A stretch of DNA of 64,000 nt from GCA-002790365 sp964486645 (lineage in GTDB: Bacteria > Bacteroidota > Ignavibacteria > Ignavibacteriales > Ignavibacteriaceae). Position numbers and translations under genes: made by a program. The notes under the pieces were generated by a model. That model was not told where the DNA came from, searched no databases, and saw only the letters and a program-made list of their open reading frames with translations. The stretch covers positions 15,536 to 79,535 of the forward strand of contig CAZAOG010000001.1 in assembly GCA_964486645.1 (NCBI GenBank), written 5' to 3'. Of the stretch, positions 16,754 through 24,267 are shown one piece after another. The first letter of the stretch is position 1; each line of letters opens with the position of its first letter.

Positions 16754-18310
16754 TTGACTAACAAATTTTTCAATACATTTTTTTCTGTAACTATAATTTT
16801 TGTATTGTTTTCTCAGAACTTTACTTACCCGCAAGATACCACCTCCAGTCTTACATATAAAAAGAAACCGCAATTTTTCAGATCTTCAATGTTTTACAGG
16901 CCGGATTTATCCTATCAACTATGGCGGCAATTTCAATTAGTGCAAAAAGCAAAAGAGGGCGATCCCATTGCCGAGCACGAATTGGGACTGAGATATTTGA
17001 TGGGTGAAGGTTTTGCATCCGATACCACATTAGGCGCAAAATGGATAGGAAATGCGGCAAGGAAAAATTTAACATCCGCAGAATACAATTATGCCATACT
17101 GTTAAATAACGGATGGGGCGTAGATTGGAATCCATTTAAAGCCTATGATTTTTTTCAAAGAGCGGCATTAGACGGCATGCCTCAGGCAGAGTATATTTTA
17201 GGCATCACTCATCTAAATAACCTTGTTGTAAAAAAAGATTTGCTTATTGCTTATGAATGGTTAAAAAAATCAGCGGAATCCGGCTTTTTGCCTGCAAAAG
17301 AATACTTAAAAAGACTCGAGAAAAAAATTTCTCCCGAAAAATTAAAAGAAGCAAGAAAAAGTGCAAATAAGAATTCTGCGAAAGGTAAAATATTTAATAA
17401 TTATTTAGCGGGTTCAACTCCAACCGGTTTGGAGTTAATTGATTTTGATCTGATACAAGATTCCGCCACAATAATTACCGATAAACATATACTTGGTGCT
17501 TTACTTACTGAGACAAATATACATTTGGCAGATACCTTAGGTATTACCGAAAAAAATGATTCTACTTTAAATGTTTTAAAAAGCGGATTACCATTTTTAA
17601 ACCGGTCTGCCGAAGCAGGAAATCCGGAGGCTCTTACATTACTCGGAAGAATGTATGAGAAGGGTAAATATTTTAAAAAGGATAAGATTAAAGCTGCGGC
17701 TTATTATCTGCGTGCTGCAAGACTAAACTATCCGATTGCCGTTAATTTGTTCTATCAATTGACTAAAGATCATAAATTGATACATGAAATTAGAGATGCA
17801 GCAAAAAAACAAAAAGCAATCCCTATGTATATTTGGTACGGATTATATGTACTTGGAATACAGCGGGATATTGCTCCTAAGGATGCCTTTAAATTGATTT
17901 CTGATGCTGCAAATCAAAAATACATACCCGCAATGGTAGAACTTGGGCTGTCGTACTATACGGGAAACTTAGTAAAAAAAGATAAAGATAAAGCAAAAAA
18001 AATCTGGGAGTCGGCGGTAAAACTTGGAAGCGAAGAAGCACTGACAAGAATTGCAGCGACAAATATTCTTGAAAATAAATATAAGAACATCAAATTGGAT
18101 ATTGATATTTTAATGAAATCGGAAAAGATGGGCTCTATTTTATCGGAGGTTACGTTGGGCTCATTATATGAAAAAGGGTTAGGCGTAAAAAAAGACAAGG
18201 CTAAAGCAGTAATGTATTACAGGTCTGCGGCGCAAAGGGGAAATAGTTTCGCATTCAACCAATTAAGAAAAATGTACGATGAGATTAGACCGGATAAGTT
18301 TAGGTTTTAG
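16754..18310 (+). CDS. Sel1-repeat (TPR-like) exported protein
   Basis: A 518-residue protein with an N-terminal signal peptide (first ~26 residues, ending FTYPQ) and at least six Sel1-like repeats with the pattern A-x-x-x-L-G-x-x-Y-x-x-G...A-x-x-W/Y-x-x-x-A-A. Clear copies read AEHELGLRYLMGEG, AEYNYAILLNNGWGV, ALTLLGRMYEKG, AMVELGLSYYTGN and SEVTLGSLYEKGLGVKKDKA. Such solenoids mediate protein contacts in the periplasm or outer membrane; no specific partner is evident. The start is TTG at 16754, without a strong ribosome site. Its last ~35 codons are duplicated at 18823-18940. Confidence 0.8.
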   Translation: MTNKFFNTFFSVTIIFVLFSQNFTYPQDTTSSLTYKKKPQFFRSSMFYRPDLSYQLWRQFQLVQKAKEGDPIAEHELGLRYLMGEGFASDTTLGAKWIGNAARKNLTSAEYNYAILLNNGWGVDWNPFKAYDFFQRAALDGMPQAEYILGITHLNNLVVKKDLLIAYEWLKKSAESGFLPAKEYLKRLEKKISPEKLKEARKSANKNSAKGKIFNNYLAGSTPTGLELIDFDLIQDSATIITDKHILGALLTETNIHLADTLGITEKNDSTLNVLKSGLPFLNRSAEAGNPEALTLLGRMYEKGKYFKKDKIKAAAYYLRAARLNYPIAVNLFYQLTKDHKLIHEIRDAAKKQKAIPMYIWYGLYVLGIQRDIAPKDAFKLISDAANQKYIPAMVELGLSYYTGNLVKKDKDKAKKIWESAVKLGSEEALTRIAATNILENKYKNIKLDIDILMKSEKMGSILSEVTLGSLYEKGLGVKKDKAKAVMYYRSAAQRGNSFAFNQLRKMYDEIRPDKFRF

Positions 18311-18403
18311 TGAAGCACCTGGACTGGAAAAGATAAATACCAAAATTCAATTTACAAATCTCAAACCCGCCTCCCAAAGCCTATCTGTACAAAGTTGTTT
18401 CCG
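18196..18403 (+). repeat. Direct repeat copy 1 (3' end of Sel1 gene plus flank)
   Basis: The last ~115 bases of the Sel1 gene and ~93 bases after it recur, diverged, from 18823 onward (AAGCAGT-ATGTATTAC, TTAAGAAAAATGTA-GATGAG, GATTAGACCGG-TAAGTTTAG are shared). The two copies flank the antitoxin/toxin remnant, so they mark a segmental duplication or the edges of an inserted module. Confidence 0.75.
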
Positions 18404-18691
18404 TTAATGATTAACAATTTTTATTTCCAGACGGCAGCCTAATGCTTCTACATATTTTTTTATTGTTGCCAAAGACGGTGAGTGTTTACCACTGCTAAGA
18501 GACGATTCCAGCCTTGCAATTGCCGGAGACTTTGTCCCCATAAGTTCGGCAACTTGAGCTTGACTAAGTCCGGCTTTCTTTCTTGCTCGAAGCATTTGTC
18601 TTAACAAAGAAAATTCTGTCTCAAGTGCTTTATATTCTTTTTGAACAGATGATTTTTTTAATGCTTTGTTTTTCAGTTCTTTATGTGTCAT
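18404..18691 (-). CDS. XRE-family helix-turn-helix antitoxin (HigA-like), toxin lost
   Basis: A 95-residue DNA-binding protein. The helix-turn-helix lies around residues 42-65 (LSQAQVAELMGTKSPAIARL), preceded by a basic helix and followed by SLATIKKYVEALGCRLEIKI, the usual dimerisation end of HigA antitoxins in toxin-first modules. Antitoxins of this type neutralise a RelE/HigB-fold RNase and repress their own promoter. Here the upstream toxin gene remains only as a ~29-codon stub overlapping this gene's start by 11 bases, so the antitoxin is an orphan or acts in trans. Confidence 0.8.
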   Translation of the reverse strand: MTHKELKNKALKKSSVQKEYKALETEFSLLRQMLRARKKAGLSQAQVAELMGTKSPAIARLESSLSSGKHSPSLATIKKYVEALGCRLEIKIVNH

Positions 18692-18770
18692 TTTCCAATA
18701 CCTTCCTCATTCTTTTTTTTGCTGTTTGTATTTCCTTCTTTGGAATTTTATTTGATTTTTTAATAATTGA
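18681..18770 (-). pseudogene. C-terminal remnant of a HigB/RelE-type toxin
   Basis: Reading the complement upstream of the XRE gene gives an open stretch ending ...KKSNKIPKKEIQTAKKRM-RKVLENDT-stop. The K-x-P-x-x-E-I-x-x-A-x-x-R pattern is the characteristic C-terminal helix of phage-derived Gp49/HigB toxins, and the 11-base overlap with the antitoxin is the normal arrangement. An in-frame stop (18771-18773) precedes it, and further upstream the sequence turns into the duplicated Sel1 fragment, so the toxin core is gone. Confidence 0.6.
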
Positions 18771-18817
18771 TTATAACATATTTGTTACTATTTTCCAAGT
18801 ATTAAATGCTAATATTT

Positions 18818-18940
18818 ATGAAAGGTATAAATAAAGCAGTGATGTATTACAAGTCTGCGGCACAAAGAAAAAACAGTTTTGCATTCAACCTATTAAGAAA
18901 AATGTATGATGAGATTAGACCGGCTAAGTTTAGGTTTTAG
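18818..18940 (+). pseudogene. Sel1 gene 3' fragment (duplicate)
   Basis: A 40-codon frame (MKGINKAVMYYKSAAQRK...) equals the last ~35 residues of the Sel1 protein with about six substitutions, and ends in the same FRF-stop. It lacks any signal peptide or complete repeat and has no good ribosome site, so it is a duplicated gene end and not a gene. The similarity continues past the stop toward the scaffold gap. Confidence 0.7.
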
Positions 18941-19200
18941 CATAACTCCCGGATTGGAAGGAAAAATACCAAAATCCGATTTCCGAATCCAAAAACCGCC
19001 GCCTATNNNNNNNNNNNNNNNNNNNNNNNNNNNNNNNNNNNNNNNNNNNNNNNNNNNNNNNNNNNNNNNNNNNNNNNNNNNNNNNNNNNNNNNNNNNNNN
19101 NNNNNNGATTGGAAGGAAAAATACCAAAATCCGATTTCCGAATCCAAAAACCGCCGCCTATATCCTTTCTGCACAAAATTTTTTCCGGTTACCATTTTTC
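18823..19200 (+). repeat. Direct repeat copy 2 (interrupted by the scaffold gap)
   Basis: Diverged second copy of the segment at 18196-18403. It includes the Sel1 3' end and the following non-coding stretch (ATACCAAAAT, CCTTTCTGCACAAAATT against CTATCTGTACAAAGTT). The copy is broken by the N run, whose two flanks are the same 55 bases. Confidence 0.7.
19007..19106. other. Assembly gap (100 N) flanked by an identical 55-base sequence
   Basis: Exactly 100 N. The 55 bases before (18952-19006) and after (19107-19161) are identical, starting GATTGGAAGGAAAAATACC and ending CCGCCGCCTAT. This is what results when two contig ends share a k-mer-sized overlap and the scaffolder inserts a default gap, so the true gap may be zero or a collapsed repeat. 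Confidence 0.9.
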
Positions 19201-19588
19201 TTCCTCCATATAAAAAATGATATAACTTACTGTACAATTAATAAAATAAAAAAATTATCTTCATATTTAAATAGCAGATACTGCTGCGGAGAAGTAAAGA
19301 GAAAAGTAGTACCCCAAATTAAACACTACAAGTTGGCATAATTTTGAGAATAATAAAAACGTAAACAAAAGAGAAAATTAATAATGGTGGAAGGAGAAGT
19401 TTAGGGGGTTTCCGTTTTTCACTATAAAATTGGGACAGGTTGGTCTTTATTAAAACTTCCGCCTTCGCTCGCTTCGGCGGACAGGTAGACCGTGTAGCTG
19501 AACTTAACAAAAATTTTATTATTGCTTTAATATTAGATTAATTTTATATTTGTAGTGCGATTGTCAATACAAATATAAAGGGAATAAA
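19162..19588. other. Intergenic region before the RelB/YafQ module
   Basis: A 427-base stretch without a supported gene. It contains the end of repeat copy 2 (to ~19200), a palindromic GC-rich patch at 19459-19480 (CCGCC...GGCGG), and the toxin-antitoxin promoter/operator at its right end. An apparent minus-strand frame across 19319-19510 consists largely of the GC-rich repeat and is not considered real. Confidence 0.5.
19544..19578 (+). promoter_or_regulatory. Perfect 11-bp inverted repeat, probable RelB operator
   Basis: TTATATTTGTA (19544-19554) and TACAAATATAA (19568-19578) are exact reverse complements separated by 13 bases. The second arm ends at the ribosome site (AAAGGGA) of the antitoxin gene, ten bases before its ATG. 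RelB-type ribbon-helix-helix antitoxins bind such paired half-sites to repress their own operon. It could also fold as a 5' hairpin in the mRNA. Confidence 0.6.
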
Positions 19589-19849
19589 ATGAATAAATCA
19601 GCAACTATACAAGCAAGGATTGATCCCCGCGTAAAACAAAAAGCGCAAAAAATTTTCAATAAATTGAATATGTCTATGTCTGAAGCTATTTCTATTTTTT
19701 TAACCCAAGTTTCTATAGAGAAAGGAATTCCTTTTCTTATAAAAATCCCGAATGAATTAACAGAAGAAACTTTGGCAAAATCAGAAGCCGGATTGGAACT
19801 ACATAAAGTTTCGAATAAAAAACAACTTTTCAAGGAACTTAGTAATTGA
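19589..19849 (+). CDS. RelB/DinJ-family antitoxin
   Basis: An 86-residue protein. The N-terminal SATIQARIDPRVKQKAQKIF is the ribbon-helix-helix DNA-binding strand and first helix of RelB/DinJ. It is followed by LNMSMSEAISIFLTQVSIEKGIPF, the second helix and family signature, and an acidic C-terminal tail (LTEETLAKSEAGLELHKVS) that would wrap the toxin. It neutralises the YafQ-like RNase encoded next and represses the operon. Strong ribosome site AAAGGGA. Overlaps the toxin start by 4 bases. Confidence 0.92.
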   Translation: MNKSATIQARIDPRVKQKAQKIFNKLNMSMSEAISIFLTQVSIEKGIPFLIKIPNELTEETLAKSEAGLELHKVSNKKQLFKELSN

Positions 19850-20112
19850 ATTTAGTTTATACTTCTCAATTTAAGAAAGATTTCAAAAAAGTTTTAAGTC
19901 AGGGTAAAAATACATCAAAGCCAAAGTCTGTAATTGATGTTCTTTTAAAAGGAGAAAAATTAGACCCTAAATTCAAAGATCATTCATTAATCGGCAAATG
20001 GAAAAATCATCGAGATTGCCATATTGAACCGGATTGGATTTTAATTTACAGATCAACAAATGATTCACTCATTTTGGAAAGGACAGGCTCACATTCTGAA
20101 CTTTTCAAATAA
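19846..20112 (+). CDS. YafQ-family mRNA interferase toxin
   Basis: An 88-residue RelE-fold toxin of the YafQ/RelE_toxic family, which cuts mRNA on the ribosome. The C-terminal half has KDHSLIGKWKNHRDCHIEPDWILIYR and ERTGSHSELF, matching the YafQ active-site positions: a His in the DHSL segment, His/Asp in CHIEPDW, the Arg of LERTG, and the final His before ELF. The N-terminus (YTSQFKKDFKKVL) is also typical. The start is TTG overlapping the antitoxin stop by 4 bases, the usual coupling in dinJ-yafQ. No frameshift or missing catalytic residue was seen, so it looks functional. Confidence 0.92.
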   Translation: MNLVYTSQFKKDFKKVLSQGKNTSKPKSVIDVLLKGEKLDPKFKDHSLIGKWKNHRDCHIEPDWILIYRSTNDSLILERTGSHSELFK

Positions 20113-20257
20113 ATTAGAATTACCGCCAACATATTTCTATACTGCAAATACGCTTTACTTTAATTAATGTAAATGAAAAGTTACTGTTTTGTCACGGAGT
20201 AGTCCCCCGAAAAAACTCGGGGCAGGCGTGACAACCCGGAACAGGATTTTTAATTTA

Positions 20258-20893
20258 TTATATGGACCAATCCCAATTAAGACTTAAAATTTTTTCGTAA
20301 TCTTCCGGGCTGTTCATATTAAAGAATAGCTCATCGGAATAAAAATCTAAATTCTCCGGGTGAAGCATTTCTACCTCTATCGTGTCCAAGAATGAATGCA
20401 TCCTGCATTTCTTCTTTTCGTTTTCAGGTTTATCGGAGTTTTCAATTTCGTGATCGCTTAAAAACTTTTCTGCTTCGGGCAAAATAGTCTTGTTGTACAC
20501 CCCTGCAAGCGGTTGAGTATAACCGGCTGCCTCACAAATTGTAACCGGTTTACCGGTTTTATATGTTATCAGATAATTTATCATTTCAGCAGACATAAGC
20601 GGAATATCACAGGATATAATAAAATTCTTTTCCGTTTCCGTATGTAGCAGTGCAGAGTGAATGCCTGCAAGAGGTCCCCTGTACTTGTAAACATCTTCGA
20701 ACAACGGCAGTTGTAAAAATTTGTATTCTTCCGGCGTGTTTGAAATAAGAAGAATATTTGAAAATAACGGTCGTACAATGTCAACCATTCTTTCAATCAC
20801 TGTTTTTGAACCAAGCTTCATAAGGGCTTTGTTTTCGCCCATGCGAATGCTTTTTCCGCCGACCAAAATTGTTCCGGTTACATCGGTATGCAA
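20258..20893 (-). CDS. mobA: Molybdenum cofactor guanylyltransferase MobA
   Basis: A 211-residue nucleotidyltransferase that attaches GMP to molybdopterin to form the guanine dinucleotide cofactor used by DMSO-reductase family enzymes. Signature near residue 8: ILVGGKSIRMGENKALM, then KFLQLPLFEDVYKYRGPLAGIHSAL and ISCDIPLMSAEMI, the metal and GTP sites. The start is TTG at 20893, overlapping moeA by 16 bases, with GGGGAG upstream. Its presence implies molybdoenzymes of the MGD type elsewhere in the genome. Confidence 0.9.
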   Translation of the reverse strand: MHTDVTGTILVGGKSIRMGENKALMKLGSKTVIERMVDIVRPLFSNILLISNTPEEYKFLQLPLFEDVYKYRGPLAGIHSALLHTETEKNFIISCDIPLMSAEMINYLITYKTGKPVTICEAAGYTQPLAGVYNKTILPEAEKFLSDHEIENSDKPENEKKKCRMHSFLDTIEVEMLHPENLDFYSDELFFNMNSPEDYEKILSLNWDWSI

Positions 20894-22083
20894 TTTACTC
20901 TCTCCCCTTTTTTAGGATTCAAATGTTCTTCTTCAATAACTATCAAACAGTTTGCTCTGCTAAGTTCAACCATATTACCCGATGATTGTGAGAATTTTGA
21001 AGTGACAAAATATTTGCCGTTTTCTTTTTTTAAAAAACCTTTCATAAAATATCTCTTTTTATCTTTCTTTTTTAAATCGTTCAATAATTCCGCTTCAACT
21101 TGTTCCGTATTTTGCATCCCGAATAAGTTGTTGACATTCTCCTTAATGTAAACCTTAAAGTTTATCTGGCTCGAAACCGGGTTGCCCGGAAGTCCGAATA
21201 CTAATTTGATTTTATCATATTTATTAAATATCCCGAAGTAACACGGTTTCCCCGGTTTTATAAAAGCTCTCCAGAATATTTTCTTTACTCCCGATTCTTC
21301 AAATATATCTTTCAGGTAATCATACTCACCAACCGAAACACCGCCGGTTGTAAGCAGTATATCAATATCCGAATTTAAAATATTATTAACTTTCTCTTTT
21401 ATTTTTTCTTTGTCGTCAGTAATAAAACCAAAATTTTTTGCTTTCTGGTTCAGGGCTAACACTTCACCTAAAAGTGAATATACATTGGATACTCTTATCT
21501 TATCTCCAACAGGTTTTTCATTAACCGGAATCAATTCATCGCCCGTAGCTAATATTCCGAATATTAATTTTTTATAAACTTTTATTTCGCTTCTGCCGCA
21601 AGAGGCAATAGATGCGAGATGACGCGGTTGTAAAAACGTCCCCTTTTCTACGGCAATTTCACCTTTTCTTATATCACTTTCTTTTCGCCTGATATTCATC
21701 CCTTCAAAATATTTTGATCCGGCTGAAAGTATTACTTTCCGGTTTTGAACTTCTACGTCTTCAATCGGGATTACAGCGGTACAAATTTCCGGTATTTTAG
21801 CGCCGGTCATTATTTTAAGGGTTTGTGTTTTTAAAAGGTCAAATTCCTTGAAATTACCTGCTGATATTTCCCCTATCATCTCCCATTCATTTATTGAATC
21901 ATCGAATAGAACGGCGTAACCGTCGACCGCCGAATTATCAAAGGGAGGAAGATTTATGTCGGAGATGACGTTTTCCGATAAAGTCCTATGGAGTGAATTT
22001 TCGAGTTTAACAGTTTCCGTTTCCAATTTAAGATTTTGGAACTGTTCTTTAATTAGTGAGAATGCTTCCGTGTAACTTAACAT
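20878..22083 (-). CDS. moeA: Molybdopterin molybdenumtransferase MoeA
   Basis: A 401-residue protein that inserts molybdate into adenylated molybdopterin. Motifs: the N-terminal LPPFDNSAVDGYAVLF (domain I), MTGAKIPEICTAVIPIEDV, ATGDELIPVNEKPVGDKIRV and LLTTGGVSVGEYDYLKD, the molybdopterin-binding fold, and FGLPGNPVSSQINF. Full length. It is separated from moaC by a MITE-like element, so the moa and moe/mob parts may be transcribed apart. Confidence 0.95.
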   Translation of the reverse strand: MLSYTEAFSLIKEQFQNLKLETETVKLENSLHRTLSENVISDINLPPFDNSAVDGYAVLFDDSINEWEMIGEISAGNFKEFDLLKTQTLKIMTGAKIPEICTAVIPIEDVEVQNRKVILSAGSKYFEGMNIRRKESDIRKGEIAVEKGTFLQPRHLASIASCGRSEIKVYKKLIFGILATGDELIPVNEKPVGDKIRVSNVYSLLGEVLALNQKAKNFGFITDDKEKIKEKVNNILNSDIDILLTTGGVSVGEYDYLKDIFEESGVKKIFWRAFIKPGKPCYFGIFNKYDKIKLVFGLPGNPVSSQINFKVYIKENVNNLFGMQNTEQVEAELLNDLKKKDKKRYFMKGFLKKENGKYFVTSKFSQSSGNMVELSRANCLIVIEEEHLNPKKGERVNCIPM

Positions 22084-22096
22084 AGTTTTTTAATCA

Positions 22097-22256
22097 GAGA
22101 CTGTCTCAAAAGTACTGAAAACCGTTACGCCCAAGGCGCACAAGTAAAACGGTTAAAATAAATTTCGTTTTTTGCTTAAAATCCAACGATTGAACCTGCC
22201 AGCCGGCAGGCGGGATCGTGGGTTAACCAAAAATTACCCTTTTGAGACAGCCTCTC
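22097..22256. mobile_element. MITE-like non-coding element with terminal inverted repeats
   Basis: The left end GAGACTGTCTCAAAAG (22097-22112) and the right end CTTTTGAGACAGCCTCTC (22239-22256) are inverted repeats differing only by a two-base insertion. The ~160-base interior encodes no protein and holds a GC-rich palindrome CCTGCC-AGCC-GGCAGG (22195-22210). The GGCTGTCTCAAAA end is familiar from transposon termini in many bacteria. No clear target duplication was found. It lies exactly in the gap between moaC and moeA. Confidence 0.7.
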
Positions 22257-22264
22257 TACGAATA

Positions 22265-22744
22265 TTATTTTTTTCTTTTGTAATCCCCGCTTTTCCCGCC
22301 GGTCTTTGATATTAATTTTATCTCATTTATCACAATTGATTTATCGACGGCTTTGCACATATCATAAACCGTTAATGCCGCAATTGATGCGGCAGTCAAT
22401 GCTTCCATTTCTATTCCGGTAACGGAATTGGTTTTTGCAAAAGAATGAATTTCCACCGACTTCTTCTCTTCGTTTAATTCCAGCCTGACATCAATTTTTG
22501 AAATGAAAATATTATGACACAAAGGTATCAGCTCGGAAGTTTTTTTTCCACCCTGAATCCCCGCAATTTTAGCGGTAGTCAGCACATCGCCCTTTCCAAT
22601 TTCATTGTTTCTTATTTTATAAAACAATTCGTCTGAAACAGTTACTTCCGCGAATGCTTCGGCTGTACGTAATGTTACGTCTTTTCCGGATACATCAACC
22701 ATATTGGCTTTGCCGTCTTTATTTACGTGCGTTAATTTGTTCAT
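22265..22744 (-). CDS. moaC: Cyclic pyranopterin monophosphate synthase MoaC
   Basis: A ~159-residue protein converting the MoaA product to cyclic pyranopterin monophosphate. Motifs: ANMVDVSGKDVTLRTA at the N-terminus, IPLCHNIFISKIDV (catalytic area), GIEMEALTAASIAALTVYDMCKA, and the Lys-rich end TGGKSGDY. I chose ATG at 22742-22744, which overlaps the moaA stop (TGATG); a GTG one codon earlier is possible. moaD, moaE and mogA are not in the window. Confidence 0.95.
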   Translation of the reverse strand: MNKLTHVNKDGKANMVDVSGKDVTLRTAEAFAEVTVSDELFYKIRNNEIGKGDVLTTAKIAGIQGGKKTSELIPLCHNIFISKIDVRLELNEEKKSVEIHSFAKTNSVTGIEMEALTAASIAALTVYDMCKAVDKSIVINEIKLISKTGGKSGDYKRKK

Positions 22745-23739
22745 CACCCGCCTATCGTCATCATATTGTTACTCATCATTTCGGAAAGCTTTTCGGCTCC
22801 GGGGTGTTTATCCCATTTATGCCGGATGGCTTCCTTCAGTTCTTTTATAATTTTTTCATCGGGATAATTTTTTTGGAACAATTCTTTAAAATTGATTTCG
22901 TGCTTACCCTCCGAGAACAGACACAATCTGAATTTACCCGTAGATGAAATTCTTACCCTGTTGCAAGTAGAACAAAAGTGCTCTGATATTGAACTGATAA
23001 AACTTACCTTAGCGGGATAATTATCCATTCGATAATCTTTTGCAACACTGTTTTTATCGGTTGATAAAACACTTAAAGAATATTTTTCTTCGACTATATT
23101 TTTAATTTCTTTATAACTTATGAAACCGTTCCTTTCCCAGGTGTTGCTTCCGAAGGGCATAAATTCTATAAAACGTATATTTACGTCCAAGTTTTTGAAA
23201 TAATTAACAAAATCTAATATTTCACTATCGTTTATTCCCTTTATAATAACTGCATTTACTTTAACGGGAGAATAACCGTTTTCAATTGCTTCATCAATTA
23301 CAGAAAGGATTCTGTCGGCTTCATCTTTTTGAGTAATGGATAAAAACTTATTTTTGTTCAAGCTGTCAAGGCTGATGTTTAAACTGTCAATACCCGAATT
23401 TTTTAACTCACCCACCCTTCCTTTAAGAAGTGACCCGTTTGTTGTAATTCCTGTTTTAAATCCATATACATCTTTCAGTTTTTTTACAGCATAAAAGAAT
23501 TTGAAAACATCGCGTCTAACAAGCGGTTCACCGCCGGTAAATCTGAATTTTTTGAATTCCAATTCGCCCGCAAAAATTTCAATTACACGTAATAACTCTT
23601 CAAATGAAAGCAGGTTCATTTTAGAGAGCTTATCACTTAGTTTATTCGGATTACAATAGATGCAGTTGTAGTTGCATTTATCGGTCAAAGATATTCTTAA
23701 ATAATCGTGGGTTCTATTAAATCTGTCAATTAGTTTCAT
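22744..23739 (-). CDS. moaA: GTP 3',8-cyclase MoaA (radical SAM)
   Basis: A 331-residue radical SAM enzyme starting molybdenum cofactor synthesis. The N-terminal cluster motif is TDKCNYNCIYC (C-x3-C-x2-C), followed by FRFTGGEPLVRRDV. The second 4Fe-4S site is HFCSTCNRVRISSTGKFRLC near residue 255. The protein ends in MTIGG, the conserved Gly-Gly tail that enters the active site. Full length. It overlaps moaC and follows the chromate-transporter gene region's neighbour on the same strand by a 3-base gap. Confidence 0.96.
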   Translation of the reverse strand: MKLIDRFNRTHDYLRISLTDKCNYNCIYCNPNKLSDKLSKMNLLSFEELLRVIEIFAGELEFKKFRFTGGEPLVRRDVFKFFYAVKKLKDVYGFKTGITTNGSLLKGRVGELKNSGIDSLNISLDSLNKNKFLSITQKDEADRILSVIDEAIENGYSPVKVNAVIIKGINDSEILDFVNYFKNLDVNIRFIEFMPFGSNTWERNGFISYKEIKNIVEEKYSLSVLSTDKNSVAKDYRMDNYPAKVSFISSISEHFCSTCNRVRISSTGKFRLCLFSEGKHEINFKELFQKNYPDEKIIKELKEAIRHKWDKHPGAEKLSEMMSNNMMTIGG

Positions 23740-23742
23740 ATA

Positions 23743-24267
23743 TCATAAAATAATTAATGCAATAACCGCCGAAATAATAACTACGTAAGCAGGATGCAGT
23801 TTGAAAAAAAACACCAACGAAAAACCGATTAGAATTATTATTATTCCTTTTACTTCCGCAACGTTTTTGGCTCCGTATTCATAAATTAATGCAGCAACCA
23901 TACCAATAACGGCATACTTAATTCCGTTAAAAGCTTTTAATACCAATTCATTTTTCTGAAAATAATCCAAGAAATAAACTGCCAGCATTATAACGGTTGC
24001 AGGCACTATTAAATTACCCAGATTTGCTGCAATTACACCAAAAATACCGGCGACTTTAAAGCCGGTATAAGTTGCGTATTTAATAGAAATTGCTCCGGGA
24101 AATACTTCGACCAATCCAAGTACTTTTAAAAATTCATCCGGCTTAAGCCAGTGATTATTCTTCACCACTTCTTGTTCAATTAAAGGAAGCAGCGAATAAG
24201 CCCCGCCGAAGCTGAAGGAACCTACTTTAAAAAACGAGACAAAAAGTGCTAAAAGTTTTACTAACAT
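23743..24267 (-). CDS. Chromate transporter (CHR) family, single-domain
   Basis: A 174-residue membrane protein with five or six hydrophobic segments. It has the CHR signature at the N-terminus, FFKVGSFSFGGAYSLLPLIE, then VEVFPGAISIKYATYTGFKVAG. This is a short-chain CHR protein, about half the length of ChrA. Short-chain forms usually occur as adjacent pairs, but only one is present here. Substrate may be chromate or another oxyanion; given the molybdenum genes next door, an oxyanion role is an inference only. It starts one base after the AhpD-fold gene ends. Confidence 0.8.
   Translation of the reverse strand: MLVKLLALFVSFFKVGSFSFGGAYSLLPLIEQEVVKNNHWLKPDEFLKVLGLVEVFPGAISIKYATYTGFKVAGIFGVIAANLGNLIVPATVIMLAVYFLDYFQKNELVLKAFNGIKYAVIGMVAALIYEYGAKNVAEVKGIIIILIGFSLVFFFKLHPAYVVIISAVIALIIL

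Noticed and set aside
18583..18834. Plus-strand 83-codon hydrophobic frame
   Set aside because: Antisense to the XRE gene and toxin remnant; its hydrophobic look comes from A/T-rich complement.
19319..19510. Minus-strand 63-codon frame with STCPPKRAKAEV
   Set aside because: Much of it is translated from the GC-rich palindromic repeat; such frames recur as artefacts of that repeat.
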